Below are positions 1 through 7,039 of a DNA stretch of 34,769 nt, one piece after another; position 1 is the stretch's first letter; every line of letters begins with the position of its first letter. This DNA comes from Streptomyces sp. OR43. Lineage in GTDB: Bacteria > Actinomycetota > Actinomycetes > Streptomycetales > Streptomycetaceae. The stretch covers positions 47,294 through 82,062 of the forward strand of contig NZ_RDBK01000001.1 in assembly GCF_008042275.1 (NCBI RefSeq). The letters are read 5' to 3'. The position numbers and the translations under genes were made by a program. The notes beneath the pieces were generated by a model. The model was not told the origin of the DNA. It made no database searches and saw nothing but the letters and a program-made list of their open reading frames with translations.

Positions 1-485
1 ACGGCCGTACGGGGCCTCTCACCGGATTTCTCGGCGCTGGCCGCCCACTCGCGGCGCGGTGTCATCGCGACGGCCGCCGCCGCCTCGCCGGACCGCGGCT
101 ACGACTTCGTGTCCCGCGGCTTCTTCCCCGCCGTGGGCATCGACGAGGACCCGGTGACGAGCAGCTCGCCGTCCACGACCGTCACGGCACGGCCTGTCAG
201 CAGGGTGCGGTCCCCGCGCAGCGACGTGTAGACCAGACCGGGGCGGGCGGACGCCTGGAGGCCGGTCAGCTCGTCGCGGCCGAGCCGGGCCGACCAGAAC
301 GGCGCGAGGGCGGTGTGGGCGCTGCCCGTCACCGGGTCCTCGTCGATGCCCACGGCGGGGAAGAAGCCGCGGGACACGAAGTCGTAGCCGCGGTCCGGCG
401 AGGCGGCGGCGGCCGTCGCGATGACACCGCGCCGCGAGTGGGCGGCCAGCGCCGAGAAATCCGGTGAGAGGCCCCGTACGGCCGT
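1..485. repeat. Perfect 159-bp inverted repeat (fold-back) at the window edge
   Basis: Bases 1-159 are the exact reverse complement of 327-485 (position n pairs with 486-n), around a unique 167-bp centre (160-326). The left arm therefore repeats part of the PhzF-like gene in the opposite orientation. The junction lies at the sequence CCGGTGACG, where both parents share a few bases. A perfect copy of a coding segment at a sequence end, joined at microhomology, is typical of a library or assembly fold-back chimera. A real terminal inverted repeat cannot be excluded from sequence alone. Confidence 0.95.
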
Positions 486-968
486 CTCGTCGGCCAGTTC
501 CACGAGGAGATCGCCGATGTGCGGGCCCGTGTCGTGCACGGATACGGGCTCCGCGCCGAGGGCGGCGGCCAGTCCGGCCGGCGCGGCTTCGGGGGTCAGA
601 CGGGCGGTCGGGAAATCGAGCCCGATGGAGCCGTCCGGGTCCGTGGTCGACGTGAGGACACCGCACCGGGCGGCGAAGCGCACCGTGCCGCTCGCGGTCG
701 ACGTGGTGTGCAGGACGTGGGCCGTGGCGAGGGTGGCGTGGCCGCACATGTCGACCTCGGTGGAGGGGGTGAACCAGCGCAGCGCCCAGTCGGCGCCTTT
801 GCCCGGCGGCAGCGGATGGGCGAACGCGGTCTCGGAGAGGTTCAGCTCCGTGGCGATCTGCTGGAGGCGGCTGTCATCGGGGAAGCCCTCCGGGCCCAGG
901 AGCAGGACACCTGCGGGGTTGCCGGAGAAGGGGCGGTCGGTGAACGCGTCGACGATACGAATCCTCAT
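99..968 (-). CDS. PhzF-family isomerase/epimerase-like protein, C-terminus replaced at the fold-back
   Basis: The protein resembles the PhzF (diaminopimelate-epimerase fold) family. It has the usual N-terminus (VDAFTDRPFSGNPAGV), the catalytic glutamate in NLSETAF (Glu46, equivalent to PhzF Glu45), and CGHATLATAHVL near residue 76. The start at 968 is the natural family start. Native sequence runs only to about position 160. The last 18-19 residues (from TGSSSMPTAG on) are read through the fold-back junction and are the antisense of this gene's own FFPAVGIDEDPVTG region, so the real C-terminus is missing. Most family members outside phenazine clusters have no known substrate and no phenazine genes are nearby, so the reaction is unknown. 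The family call is firm. Confidence 0.85.
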   Translation of the reverse strand: MRIRIVDAFTDRPFSGNPAGVLLLGPEGFPDDSRLQQIATELNLSETAFAHPLPPGKGADWALRWFTPSTEVDMCGHATLATAHVLHTTSTASGTVRFAARCGVLTSTTDPDGSIGLDFPTARLTPEAAPAGLAAALGAEPVSVHDTGPHIGDLLVELADETAVRGLSPDFSALAAHSRRGVIATAAAASPDRGYDFVSRGFFPAVGIDEDPVTGSAHTALAPFWSARLGRDELTGLQASARPGLVYTSLRGDRTLLTGRAVTVVDGELLVTGSSSMPTAGKKPRDTKS

Positions 969-1093
969 GGCCCGACCGTAGGGGCGGGGCGAAGCCCCCG
1001 GCCAAGGCCAATTCCGGGTCGGCGGCTCGGAATGGCCCGCCCCGGCGGTGGACGCTCTCTGTCAGGACCTTCCCGCGGGGGGCAGGGCAGCCC

Positions 1094-2155
1094 TCAGTAC
1101 CAAGGGCGGGAGTCCTGTGCGGGCAGCGGGCGCAGCGTCGGCCAGCGTTCGAGCAGGCGGCCGGCCAGGGTGGAGCTGAGGCGGCCGAGGGCATGCAGGT
1201 GATCGTGGTCGCGGGCCAGGCCGGCGACCACGCCGAGGCGGTGGACGAGCCGCTCACGGGCGGAGACGTAGCCCCACTCGAAGTCCTCGGTGGGTACCCG
1301 GGCGAACTGGTCGGCCGTTCCGCGGTGGGCGCGCTCGACGAGCGCGTCGCCTTGGATCAGCCAGCCCGCGCACGCGTCGGCGAGGTCGCCCGGCACGTCC
1401 TTCCCGGTGAGGTCGCGCCAGGTGGTCCGGTAGACGTCCTCGACCTCCGTGAGCGGGGCCGCCGCGACCGACATGGCGCACCAGCAGGTGGGAAAGCCGA
1501 TGCGGAAGTAGGCGAGTTCGGTCAGGCCGTTGCCGAGCGAGGCGCGCTCGAAGTCGACGAAGCGGACACCGTCGGCGGTGCGCAGGTCGTTGCCGGGACA
1601 GGGGTCGCCGTGCAGCAGGGCGTGGTGCGGGGTGGGGTCCAACCGCTCCAGGAGACCGCCGAGTTCATCGGGAACCGTGGCCGGTACGGGCACGTCGAGC
1701 GCCCTGGCCAGGGCGAGGAAGGACTCCGCGTCGGTGGCCGTGGGCCCCGACGAGGCCGGGAGCGCGCCCGCGTCGGCGGGCCCGGTCAGGGCGTGCAGCC
1801 GGGCGAGCGACTCGGCGTATCCCGGCATCCAGTCGTCCGTCCTGCCGAGGTCCTCCAGGTGCTCGAGGACCAGCACGCGCGAGGGCGGGTCCGCGGCGAG
1901 CACCGCGGGGGCCACGGCGGGCTGCCCGGAGGCCCGTCCCGCCAGGCGCAGCCCGGCGGCCTCCCGCGCGAAGCGCGTGTCCGCGTCGGCCCGTGCGTCC
2001 CCGACGTCGGTGATCTGCTTGACGATCACCAGCCGGCCGCCGGTCAGCCGCACCCGCCACACGCGTGACCGCGGACTGCTGTCCAGGAGCTCGGTCTGCT
2101 GGGGAGTGCCCACGGTCGAGAGCAGCGCCTCGTTGAACGGAACACGGTTCGTCAT
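1094..2155 (-). CDS. Aminoglycoside-phosphotransferase-fold (APH) kinase-like protein
   Basis: This 353-aa protein has a kinase-like fold of the APH/choline-kinase family. The N-lobe lysine is probably Lys46 (RLVIVKQ). The catalytic loop is LLHGDPCPGND (His182, Asp184, Asn189), and the metal-binding aspartate is Asp201 in VRFVDFERA. The family phosphorylates small molecules such as aminoglycosides, macrolides, homoserine or sugars, and the sequence does not reveal which. The start at 2155 gives a full-length protein. It faces the PadR gene across about 170 bp and lies upstream of the PhzF-like gene on the same strand, 125 bp apart, so co-transcription is possible but not close. Resistance should not be assumed from the fold. 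Confidence 0.8.
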   Translation of the reverse strand: MTNRVPFNEALLSTVGTPQQTELLDSSPRSRVWRVRLTGGRLVIVKQITDVGDARADADTRFAREAAGLRLAGRASGQPAVAPAVLAADPPSRVLVLEHLEDLGRTDDWMPGYAESLARLHALTGPADAGALPASSGPTATDAESFLALARALDVPVPATVPDELGGLLERLDPTPHHALLHGDPCPGNDLRTADGVRFVDFERASLGNGLTELAYFRIGFPTCWCAMSVAAAPLTEVEDVYRTTWRDLTGKDVPGDLADACAGWLIQGDALVERAHRGTADQFARVPTEDFEWGYVSARERLVHRLGVVAGLARDHDHLHALGRLSSTLAGRLLERWPTLRPLPAQDSRPWY

Positions 2156-2258
2156 GCCGGCGAGCGTAGCCGCAGCCGGGCGCGCGGCTGTCGTGGCGGC
2201 CCGCGACCGGGAACGACCGGAGCGAGTTCGGCACAGGGGTTTGTCAAGCGACCGGTTC

Positions 2259-2319
2259 CGATATATCGTTGAGGCATCGCGACAGTACAGCGATAGGTAA
2301 AGATCAATGAGAGAAGGAG
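2259..2319 (+). promoter_or_regulatory. PadR gene promoter with CGATATATCG palindrome
   Basis: A perfect 10-bp palindrome CGATATATCG lies at 2259-2268, and related CGAT/ATCG half-sites follow (ATCGCGA near 2276, CGATAG at 2291). A plausible promoter is TTGAGG (2269-2274), 17 bp, then GATAGG (2292-2297). The Shine-Dalgarno AAGGAG is at 2314-2319. PadR regulators usually bind AT-rich palindromes in their own promoter, so autoregulation is a reasonable inference. Binding itself is not shown. Confidence 0.5.
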
Positions 2320-2326
2320 AATGGTC

Positions 2327-2965
2327 ATGCGTTCACATGGACATGAGCACGGACACGGTCGTGGGCACGGACAGGGGCGCGGCCCCTTCGGTCCCGGTGA
2401 GTACGAGCGGGGCGACTTCGAGGGGCGCCGCGCCGCCTTCGGGCCGTTCGGCCCGCCGTTCGGCGGCGGCCCCTTCGGTGGCGGTCCGTTCGGCGGAGGA
2501 CGAGGCCGCGGTGGCGGCCGGGGGAGGGCGCGCCGCGGTGACGTGCGTGCGTCGATCCTTGCGCTGCTGAAGGACCGGCCGATGCACGGCTACGAGATGA
2601 TCCAGGAGATCGGCGAGCGCAGCGGCGGGGCCTGGCGGCCCAGTCCGGGCTCGGTGTACCCGACTCTGCAGCTGCTGGAGGACGAGGGGCTGATCGTCAG
2701 CGCGAGCGAGGGCGGCAAGAAGTTGTTCACCCTCACCGACGCCGGTCGTACCGAGGCGGAGTCGGGGGCCGACGCGCCCTGGGAGGAAGCCGGTCGCGGC
2801 GTCGACTGGGACAGCCTCAACGAGGTGCGGCAGGCCGGTTTCGGCATGATGGAGGCGTTCGGCCAGGTCTGGAAGACCGGCTCGCCCGATCAGCGCGAGA
2901 AGGCGCTGGCGGTGATCAACGACGCCCGGAAGAAGCTCTACCTCATCCTCGCCGACGAGCACTGA
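2327..2965 (+). CDS. PadR-family transcriptional regulator with His/Gly-rich N-terminus
   Basis: This 212-aa protein has a low-complexity His-Gly head (HGHEHGHGRGHGQ) and a Gly/Phe/Pro-rich linker. A PadR winged helix follows at about residues 65-150, beginning RRGDVRASILALLKDRPMHG and including GSVYPTLQLLEDEGL. The C-terminal part is helical and probably dimerises. ATG 2327 is preferred over ATG 2321 because AAGGAG (2314-2319) is 7 nt from 2327 and only 1 nt from 2321. The His-rich head could bind metal, but such heads are common in Streptomyces PadR proteins. The gene is followed by a good terminator. Its target is unknown; the palindrome in its own promoter suggests autoregulation. Confidence 0.88.
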   Translation: MRSHGHEHGHGRGHGQGRGPFGPGEYERGDFEGRRAAFGPFGPPFGGGPFGGGPFGGGRGRGGGRGRARRGDVRASILALLKDRPMHGYEMIQEIGERSGGAWRPSPGSVYPTLQLLEDEGLIVSASEGGKKLFTLTDAGRTEAESGADAPWEEAGRGVDWDSLNEVRQAGFGMMEAFGQVWKTGSPDQREKALAVINDARKKLYLILADEH

Positions 2966-3000
2966 GCCGGACGGTGAGTGAGGTGGGAAGAGAAGTGCCG

Positions 3001-3031
3001 AAGGGCCCCGTGGTGCTGCCGCGGGGCCCTT
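3001..3031. terminator. Hairpin terminator between PadR and SRPBCC genes
   Basis: AAGGGCCCCG (3001-3010) pairs perfectly with CGGGGCCCTT (3022-3031) over an 11-nt loop. It lies 35 bp after the PadR stop and 40 bp before the convergent SRPBCC stop, so it can serve both strands. The 10-bp stem has T-A pairs at its base. Confidence 0.75.
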
Positions 3032-3070
3032 CCGTGCGTACGGATGAGGTGGCGGCCGTGCCGTGCGGGG

Positions 3071-3502
3071 TCAGGCGACGATCAGTCCGTCCAGTTTGCG
3101 CAGGGACTCGACGAGGGCCGCGGTGGCCGAGTCCTTCAGCTTGCCGGCCATCAGGGAGACCGCCGCGCCGGTGAACTCGCCGTCGATCCGGATCGTGGTC
3201 GCGTCCCCGTCCGGCGTGAGTACGTAGCTCATCCTGAGATTGACGCCCATCGGCCCCTTCCCCGTGGTGGTCAGCAGTCGGCCGTCCTCCAGCTCCGCCA
3301 CCGTCCAGGTCACCTCGGCGGGGAATCCCATCAGCTTCATGTTCTCCTCGTACGTGCCCGCCAGTGCGAGGTCGGCCGGGCCGCCCTTGGGGAAGCTGGT
3401 GTGGGTGGCGTTCCAGTCCCCGTACGTGCTGAAGTCGGTCAGCTGGGCCCAGACCTTGCCGGCCGGTGCTGCGATACGCGTTTCTGCACTGACTTCGGCC
3501 AT
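3071..3502 (-). CDS. SRPBCC (START-like) family protein
   Basis: This 143-aa protein has the pattern of a single helix-grip SRPBCC domain: an N-terminal strand AEVSAETRIAAPAGKVWAQLTDFSTYGDWN, a central beta-sheet, and a long C-terminal helix (AAVSLMAGKLKDSATAALVESLRKLDG). The fold binds hydrophobic ligands. Actinobacterial homologues are often annotated as polyketide cyclase-like or Rv0910-type toxin relatives, but neither activity can be read from the sequence. The start at 3502 follows AAGGGG on the minus strand. It converges on the PadR gene and has no obvious operon partner. Confidence 0.78.
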   Translation of the reverse strand: MAEVSAETRIAAPAGKVWAQLTDFSTYGDWNATHTSFPKGGPADLALAGTYEENMKLMGFPAEVTWTVAELEDGRLLTTTGKGPMGVNLRMSYVLTPDGDATTIRIDGEFTGAAVSLMAGKLKDSATAALVESLRKLDGLIVA

Positions 3503-3563
3503 GCGACCACCCCTTCTCGACGGGTTACGGTGTCGCGGAACGTAGCCGCAGCGGCGAAAACAT

Positions 3564-3776
3564 TCAATACTGATGAAGCGTCAGATCTGCTGGAGGGGCT
3601 TCGGTCCGCCAGATCAGGGCCGCGTCGAACCGGTCGCAGGCGCGTGGATGCGGTCCGTCGTCGTGGCAGTGGAACGCCGCCCAGAAGAGATCCGCGCGCA
3701 GGGCGTCGGACGGCGCGTGCACCCGGTAGACGTAGTCGCGCCCGTCGAGTGCCGGCAGCGAGACGAGCCAGCTCAT
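3564..3776 (-). CDS. Small hypothetical protein (70 aa)
   Basis: I do not recognise this protein. It starts MSWLVSLPALDGRDYVYRVHAP and contains AAFHCHDDGPHPRACDRFDAALIWR, so it has a His/Cys/Asp-rich centre. A purine-rich stretch (GAGAGGGGGG on the minus strand) precedes the ATG. It lies 61 bp upstream of the SRPBCC gene on the same strand. The amino-acid composition is plausible for a folded protein rather than an antisense shadow, but its function is unknown. Confidence 0.5.
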   Translation of the reverse strand: MSWLVSLPALDGRDYVYRVHAPSDALRADLFWAAFHCHDDGPHPRACDRFDAALIWRTEAPPADLTLHQY

Positions 3777-3848
3777 CTCGGCACCCCCCTCTCGCGACCG
3801 TCATCGTGTTCCGGCGTGAGAGACGTGTACGGGGAGGCTTCCGGTTGC

Positions 3849-3902
3849 TCCGGGAGCGTGAGGCAAGGCGGCGCGCGCCGTTTGCGGGAATCCGCTCCCG
3901 GA
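3849..3902. other. Long inverted repeat in the 3777-4020 intergenic region
   Basis: TCCGGGAGCG (3849-3858) is perfectly complementary to CGCTCCCGGA (3893-3902). The 34-nt loop contains a 12-bp palindrome CGGCGCGCGCCG (3869-3880). The 244-bp gap between the small hypothetical gene and the Clp-N gene holds no convincing complete gene. The structure could be part of a leader RNA or just GC-rich chance pairing. Confidence 0.35.
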
Positions 3903-4020
3903 ACGGCGCGATCTCATCCGCAAGGAGGAGGCCTCGCTCCTCTGTGCCCAACTCGGGTGGGATGCGGCAATGGGACTCTCCGGGGACGCCGCGGCCGATA
4001 CGGGCTGATGGGGTGGAAGC

Positions 4021-4554
4021 GTGCAGAACCCGACCCCGCGGATCCCTCAGCAGCCCGCACCGAACCACCGTGCTGAGTACGACGCCGGACTCAGCGACGA
4101 GCTGGCCGCCGTGGTGACGAGCGCGCGCAGGCGCGCCCTGCGCGACGGTGACCGGCAGATCGACACGGCTCATCTGCTGCATTCCCTCATCGAGTCGGAC
4201 CCCGCCGTCCGCACGGCCTTCGACGGCGGTCCTCAGCTGGCCAGGGTGCTCGGCTACCTCGTCCAGCGCAGCATCGGATACGGGCTCCGCTGGCAGGGTG
4301 CGGTGGAGGACTCGGGCGCGGTCCCGGTGGTGACGGACGCGGGTGCCGAAGGGTGGTCGCCCTCGGCGGCGTCCGCCATGGCGGACGCCGCCCGCCGGGC
4401 GCAGGCGGACGGGCGCGAGCGGGCCGGCGGACTCGACCTGCTCGCCGCACTGGCCGCGGACCGGGAGTGCCGGGCCGTCGAGGTGCTGGCGCGGGCGGGC
4501 GTCGACCCGGCGCTGCTCGCGGACCGCATCGTGGAGGCGTCCGGCAGAGCGTGA
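4021..4554 (+). CDS. Stand-alone Clp N-terminal (Clp_N) domain protein
   Basis: This 177-aa protein carries the double Clp-N repeat that forms the substrate/adaptor-binding domain of ClpA/ClpC-type unfoldases. The first repeat is around residues 24-70 (LSDELAAVVTSARRRALRDGDRQIDTAHLLHSLIESDP). The second is around 115-170 (SAASAMADAARRAQADGRERAGGLDLLAALAADRECRAVEVLARAGVDPALL). There are no Walker motifs or AAA+ modules. The GTG at 4021 is the start. Such proteins are common in Streptomyces and are usually of unknown role; adaptor or anti-adaptor function is an inference. Its last codons and stop lie inside the first unit of a 36-bp tandem repeat. Confidence 0.8.
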   Translation: MQNPTPRIPQQPAPNHRAEYDAGLSDELAAVVTSARRRALRDGDRQIDTAHLLHSLIESDPAVRTAFDGGPQLARVLGYLVQRSIGYGLRWQGAVEDSGAVPVVTDAGAEGWSPSAASAMADAARRAQADGRERAGGLDLLAALAADRECRAVEVLARAGVDPALLADRIVEASGRA

Positions 4555-4620
4555 CCGGGCGGCATCGTGGAGGCGTCCGGCAGAGCGTGACCGGGCGGCA
4601 TCGTGGCGGCGTCCGGCCGG
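4526..4620. repeat. 36-bp tandem repeat, two full copies plus a partial third
   Basis: The unit starting GCATCGTGGAGGCGTCCGGC is present at 4526-4561 and again, identically, at 4562-4597. A diverged partial copy runs to about 4620. The first copy contains the last codons and the TGA (4552-4554) of the Clp-N gene, so the array is a duplication of the gene's 3' end. The rest of the gap to 4804 holds a looser GTGAGGGTGT repeat (about 4644 and 4682) but no gene that I can support. Confidence 0.9.
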
Positions 4621-4769
4621 CGTGGGGGAGGGCCGGTCCCGGCGTGAGGGTGTCCGGACGGGCGTGGGAAGGCCCCGGCGTCGTGAGGGTGTACGGCCGT
4701 GTGCGGCCGGCCCGTCGCGTCAGGGGCGCCATTGACCTCGGAGTGTTACCGAAGTCAGGTGTCACGGGG

Positions 4770-4805
4770 GTGACGCTCCTGACGGCGGCTGTCATGATGT
4801 GCTGA
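4770..4805 (+). promoter_or_regulatory. Candidate promoter for a leaderless EamA transcript
   Basis: A TGTCATGAT stretch puts a -10-like CATGAT at 4793-4798, seven bases before the ATG at 4805. GTGACG at 4770-4775 lies 17 bp upstream as a weak -35. No Shine-Dalgarno is visible before 4805. Together this suggests that transcription begins at or next to the start codon. An alternative GTG start at 4799 would overlap the -10. Confidence 0.35.
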
Positions 4806-5809
4806 TGCACGCGTCTCAGGGAAGAAGCGCCGGCCTGGGACTCGCCCTCGCCTCGGCCTTCGCGTTCGGCGGTTCCGGAGTGGCGGCCAAGCCGCTCATC
4901 GAGGCGGGTCTCGACCCGCTTCACGTGGTGTGGCTCAGGGTGGCGGGCGCCGCGCTCGTCATGCTGCCCGTGGCCTGGCGCCACCGGGATCTGGTCCGCA
5001 GCCGCCCCGTGCTGCTGCTGGGATTCGGGCTCCTCGCCGTCGCGGGCGTCCAGGCCTGCTATTTCGCCGCGATCTCCCGGATCCCGGTGGGCGTCGCCCT
5101 GCTCGTCGAGTACCTGGCCCCGGCGCTGGTCCTCGGCTGGGTGCGCTTCGTCCAGCGCCGCCCGGTGACCCGGGCGGCCGCCGTCGGCGTCGTCCTCGCG
5201 GTCGGCGGTCTGGCCTGTGTGGTCGAGGTGTGGTCCGGGCTGGGCTTCGACGCCTTCGGGCTGCTGCTCGCGCTCGGTGCGGCCTGCTGCCAGGTCGGCT
5301 ACTTCGTCCTGTCCGACCAGGGGAGCGCGGACGCGGCGGACGGCGCCGAGCCGCCGCATCCGGTCGGTGTCATCGCCTACGGACTGCTGATCGGAGCCGC
5401 TGTCCTCACCGTTGTGGCGCGCCCGTGGGGCATGGACTGGTCCGTGCTCGGCGGCGACACCGCGATGAACGGTACGGATGTGCCCGCCTGGCTGCTCCTC
5501 GTGTGGATCGTGCTGCTGGCCACCGTCATCGCGTATGTGACCGGTGTGATCTCGGTGCGGCTGCTGTCACCGGCGGTGGCGGGTGTCGTCGCCTGCCTGG
5601 AGGCCGTCATCGCCACCGTGCTGGCCTGGGTGCTGCTCGGCGAACACCTGGCCGCGCCGCAGCTCATCGGCGGTGCGCTCGTCCTGACCGGCGCCCTCAT
5701 CGCCCAGTCGTCCACGCCCAAAGCACCCTCGGGGCCCGTCGCCTCGGGGCCGGGCGGGGAGCGGGCGGTGGCCGAGGGGGAGTTGCCCGCCGGACGCGCC
5801 GCCTCCTAA
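4805..5809 (+). CDS. EamA/DMT-family transporter (first of three)
   Basis: This 334-aa inner-membrane protein has about ten hydrophobic segments arranged as two EamA repeats. The first repeat begins GLGLALASAFAFGGSGVAAKPL. The second begins near residue 190 (GVIAYGLLIGAAVLTVVARPWG) and ends with LSPAVAGVVACLEAVIATVLAWVLLGE, the usual DMT helix-9/10 pattern. DMT members export amino acids, nucleosides, drugs or other metabolites; the substrate cannot be named. A Gly/Pro-rich tail follows the last helix. The stop at 5807-5809 overlaps the Shine-Dalgarno of a short leader peptide gene, so the next EamA gene may be read in the same transcript. Confidence 0.88.
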   Translation: MHASQGRSAGLGLALASAFAFGGSGVAAKPLIEAGLDPLHVVWLRVAGAALVMLPVAWRHRDLVRSRPVLLLGFGLLAVAGVQACYFAAISRIPVGVALLVEYLAPALVLGWVRFVQRRPVTRAAAVGVVLAVGGLACVVEVWSGLGFDAFGLLLALGAACCQVGYFVLSDQGSADAADGAEPPHPVGVIAYGLLIGAAVLTVVARPWGMDWSVLGGDTAMNGTDVPAWLLLVWIVLLATVIAYVTGVISVRLLSPAVAGVVACLEAVIATVLAWVLLGEHLAAPQLIGGALVLTGALIAQSSTPKAPSGPVASGPGGERAVAEGELPAGRAAS

Positions 5810-5819
5810 GGTGGCGATC

Positions 5820-5855
5820 ATGCGTTTGACCGTACTTCCGCCGCCCGCCGCCTAG
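5820..5855 (+). CDS. Candidate 11-aa leader peptide MRLTVLPPPAA
   Basis: The ATG at 5820 opens an 11-codon frame, MRLTVLPPPAA, stopping at TAG 5853-5855. A strong Shine-Dalgarno, AAGGTGG (5808-5814), sits 5 nt upstream and overlaps the TAA of the preceding transporter gene. The peptide has three consecutive prolines four residues from its end, a sequence class known to slow ribosomes unless EF-P helps. It is followed at once by alternative hairpins and then the second EamA gene. The good ribosome site is the main evidence for translation. A regulatory role is inferred, and I do not recognise this peptide. Confidence 0.5.
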   Translation: MRLTVLPPPAA

Positions 5856-5857
5856 CG

Positions 5858-5934
5858 CGGGCAGCCACTCCTGACGAAGACCGGGCTCGGGCAGTCCCCG
5901 AGCGGTTCGTCGCTGCCCGAGTGCGGAGCCGAGC
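5858..5934 (+). promoter_or_regulatory. Mutually exclusive hairpins: candidate attenuator leader
   Basis: Between the leader peptide and the second EamA gene several arms compete. GCTCGGG (5885-5891) can pair with CCCGAGC (5897-5903) across a 5-nt loop. The overlapping CTCGGGCAG (5886-5894) can instead pair over 9 bp with CTGCCCGAG (5913-5921). An earlier CGGGCAG (5858-5864) offers a third partner for CTGCCCG, and CCGAGC (5929-5934) a third partner for GCTCGG. Overlapping alternative stems just after a short translated frame are the layout of a ribosome-controlled attenuator. The stems are visible in the sequence; the switching is inferred. Confidence 0.5.
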
Positions 5935-5967
5935 GACCACCTCCCCGTTCTTCCCTGGAGAAGTCAC

Positions 5968-6924
5968 GTGTCGAACCCTGTTTCCGGCCTGCCCGTCGGG
6001 CGGAGCCTGTGCTATCTGATCATCGCCGGAGTGGCCTGGGGCACGGCCGGTGCCGCCGCCTCGCTGCTCTTCGGGGCCAGCGATCTCGGCCCTCTCGCCC
6101 TGTCGTTCTGGCGCTGTGCGGGCGGCCTCCTGCTCCTGCTCGCCGCGCTCGCGCTGCGGCCCGGCCGGGCGGTGGCCGTTGCCGAGTCCGGGCGTCGGCG
6201 ACTGCTGCGCACCGTCGGTACCGGTATCGGCCTCACCGTGTTCCAGACCGCGTACTTCGCCGCCGTCCAGGCCACCGGCCTCGCGGTCGGCACCGTGGTC
6301 ACGCTCGGCGCGGGCCCCGTCCTCATCGCGGTCGGCGCCCGGCTCACGATGGGCGAGCGGCTGGGGCTCGGCGGCATCGCCGCGGTCGCCGGAGCGCTGA
6401 CCGGTCTCGCCGTCCTGGTGCTCGGCGGCGACGCGGGCACGGTGCGGCCTGCCGGGATCGGGCTGGCCGTGCTCTCCGCAGCGGGCTACGCCGCCATCAC
6501 CCTGCTCACCCGTTGGCTCGGGCGGGACGGTGGCGGCGGCGACGCGCTCGCCACCAGCGCCTGGGCGTTCGGAATCGCCGCGGTCGCCCTGCTGCCGATG
6601 GCGGCCGGCGAGGGCCTCGTCCCGCACACCGAGCACCTGGCGCAGGTGGTCGCCCTGCTCGTGTACATCGCGGCCATCCCGACCGCCCTCGCCTACGCGC
6701 TGTACTTCGCGGGCGCCGCGGTGGTGCGGGCCGCCACCGTGTCGGTGATCATGCTGCTCGAACCGGTCAGCGCGGCGGTCATCGCGGTCGTCGTGCTCCA
6801 CGAGCGGCTCACGCCGGCCACGGTCGCCGGGACGCTGCTGCTGCTCGCGGCCGTGGTCGGGCTGGCCGTCGCCGAGACGCGCGGCGCGGCGAACGCCCGC
6901 CGGGAGGCGGCCGTCCCCGCGTGA
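5968..6924 (+). CDS. EamA/DMT-family transporter (second of three)
   Basis: This 318-aa membrane protein consists of two EamA repeats with about ten transmembrane segments. The first starts [23 protein letters not shown]. The second includes [22 protein letters not shown] and ends [21 protein letters not shown]. The GTG at 5968 is the start, with GGAG at 5957-5960. It follows another EamA gene by 158 bp filled with a candidate leader peptide and competing hairpins, so its expression may be controlled after transcription begins. The substrate is unknown. The two neighbouring EamA proteins are clearly different in sequence, so they are not a recent tandem duplication. Confidence 0.88.
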   Translation: MSNPVSGLPVGRSLCYLIIAGVAWGTAGAAASLLFGASDLGPLALSFWRCAGGLLLLLAALALRPGRAVAVAESGRRRLLRTVGTGIGLTVFQTAYFAAVQATGLAVGTVVTLGAGPVLIAVGARLTMGERLGLGGIAAVAGALTGLAVLVLGGDAGTVRPAGIGLAVLSAAGYAAITLLTRWLGRDGGGGDALATSAWAFGIAAVALLPMAAGEGLVPHTEHLAQVVALLVYIAAIPTALAYALYFAGAAVVRAATVSVIMLLEPVSAAVIAVVVLHERLTPATVAGTLLLLAAVVGLAVAETRGAANARREAAVPA

Positions 6925-6937
6925 ACCACCGGGGCGG

Positions 6938-7015
6938 GCGGGACGGTGTGATGCCGTACGGCCCAGCCGTGCCGCGTGGGCGTGGGGCGGCGGGACGGTG
7001 TGCTGCCGTAGGGCC
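6938..7015. repeat. Two 26-bp direct repeats between convergent genes
   Basis: The 26-bp sequence beginning GCGGGACGGTGTG occurs at 6938-6963 and 6990-7015 with two mismatches. It lies in the 115-bp gap between the EamA stop and the convergent PPOX-like stop. A small GC hairpin, GCCGCC-CCG-GGCGGC (7021-7035), follows and may help termination. Confidence 0.75.
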
Positions 7016-7039
7016 GCCACGCCGCCCCGGGCGGCTCCG

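Noticed and set aside
99..968. Phenazine biosynthesis
   Set aside because: The PhzF-like protein stands alone; no other phenazine gene is nearby and the family is widespread outside phenazine pathways.
1094..2155. Aminoglycoside resistance gene
   Set aside because: Only the APH kinase fold is supported; the sequence does not match a recognisable resistance enzyme and the fold covers many small-molecule kinases.
3890..4007. Protein-like open stretch before the Clp-N gene
   Set aside because: The frame has an upstream stop and no ATG, GTG or other convincing start with a ribosome site, so I do not call a gene.
4021..4554. Truncated ClpC/ClpA unfoldase
   Set aside because: No AAA+ sequence follows in any frame and the 177-aa size is typical of free-standing Clp-N proteins in Streptomyces.
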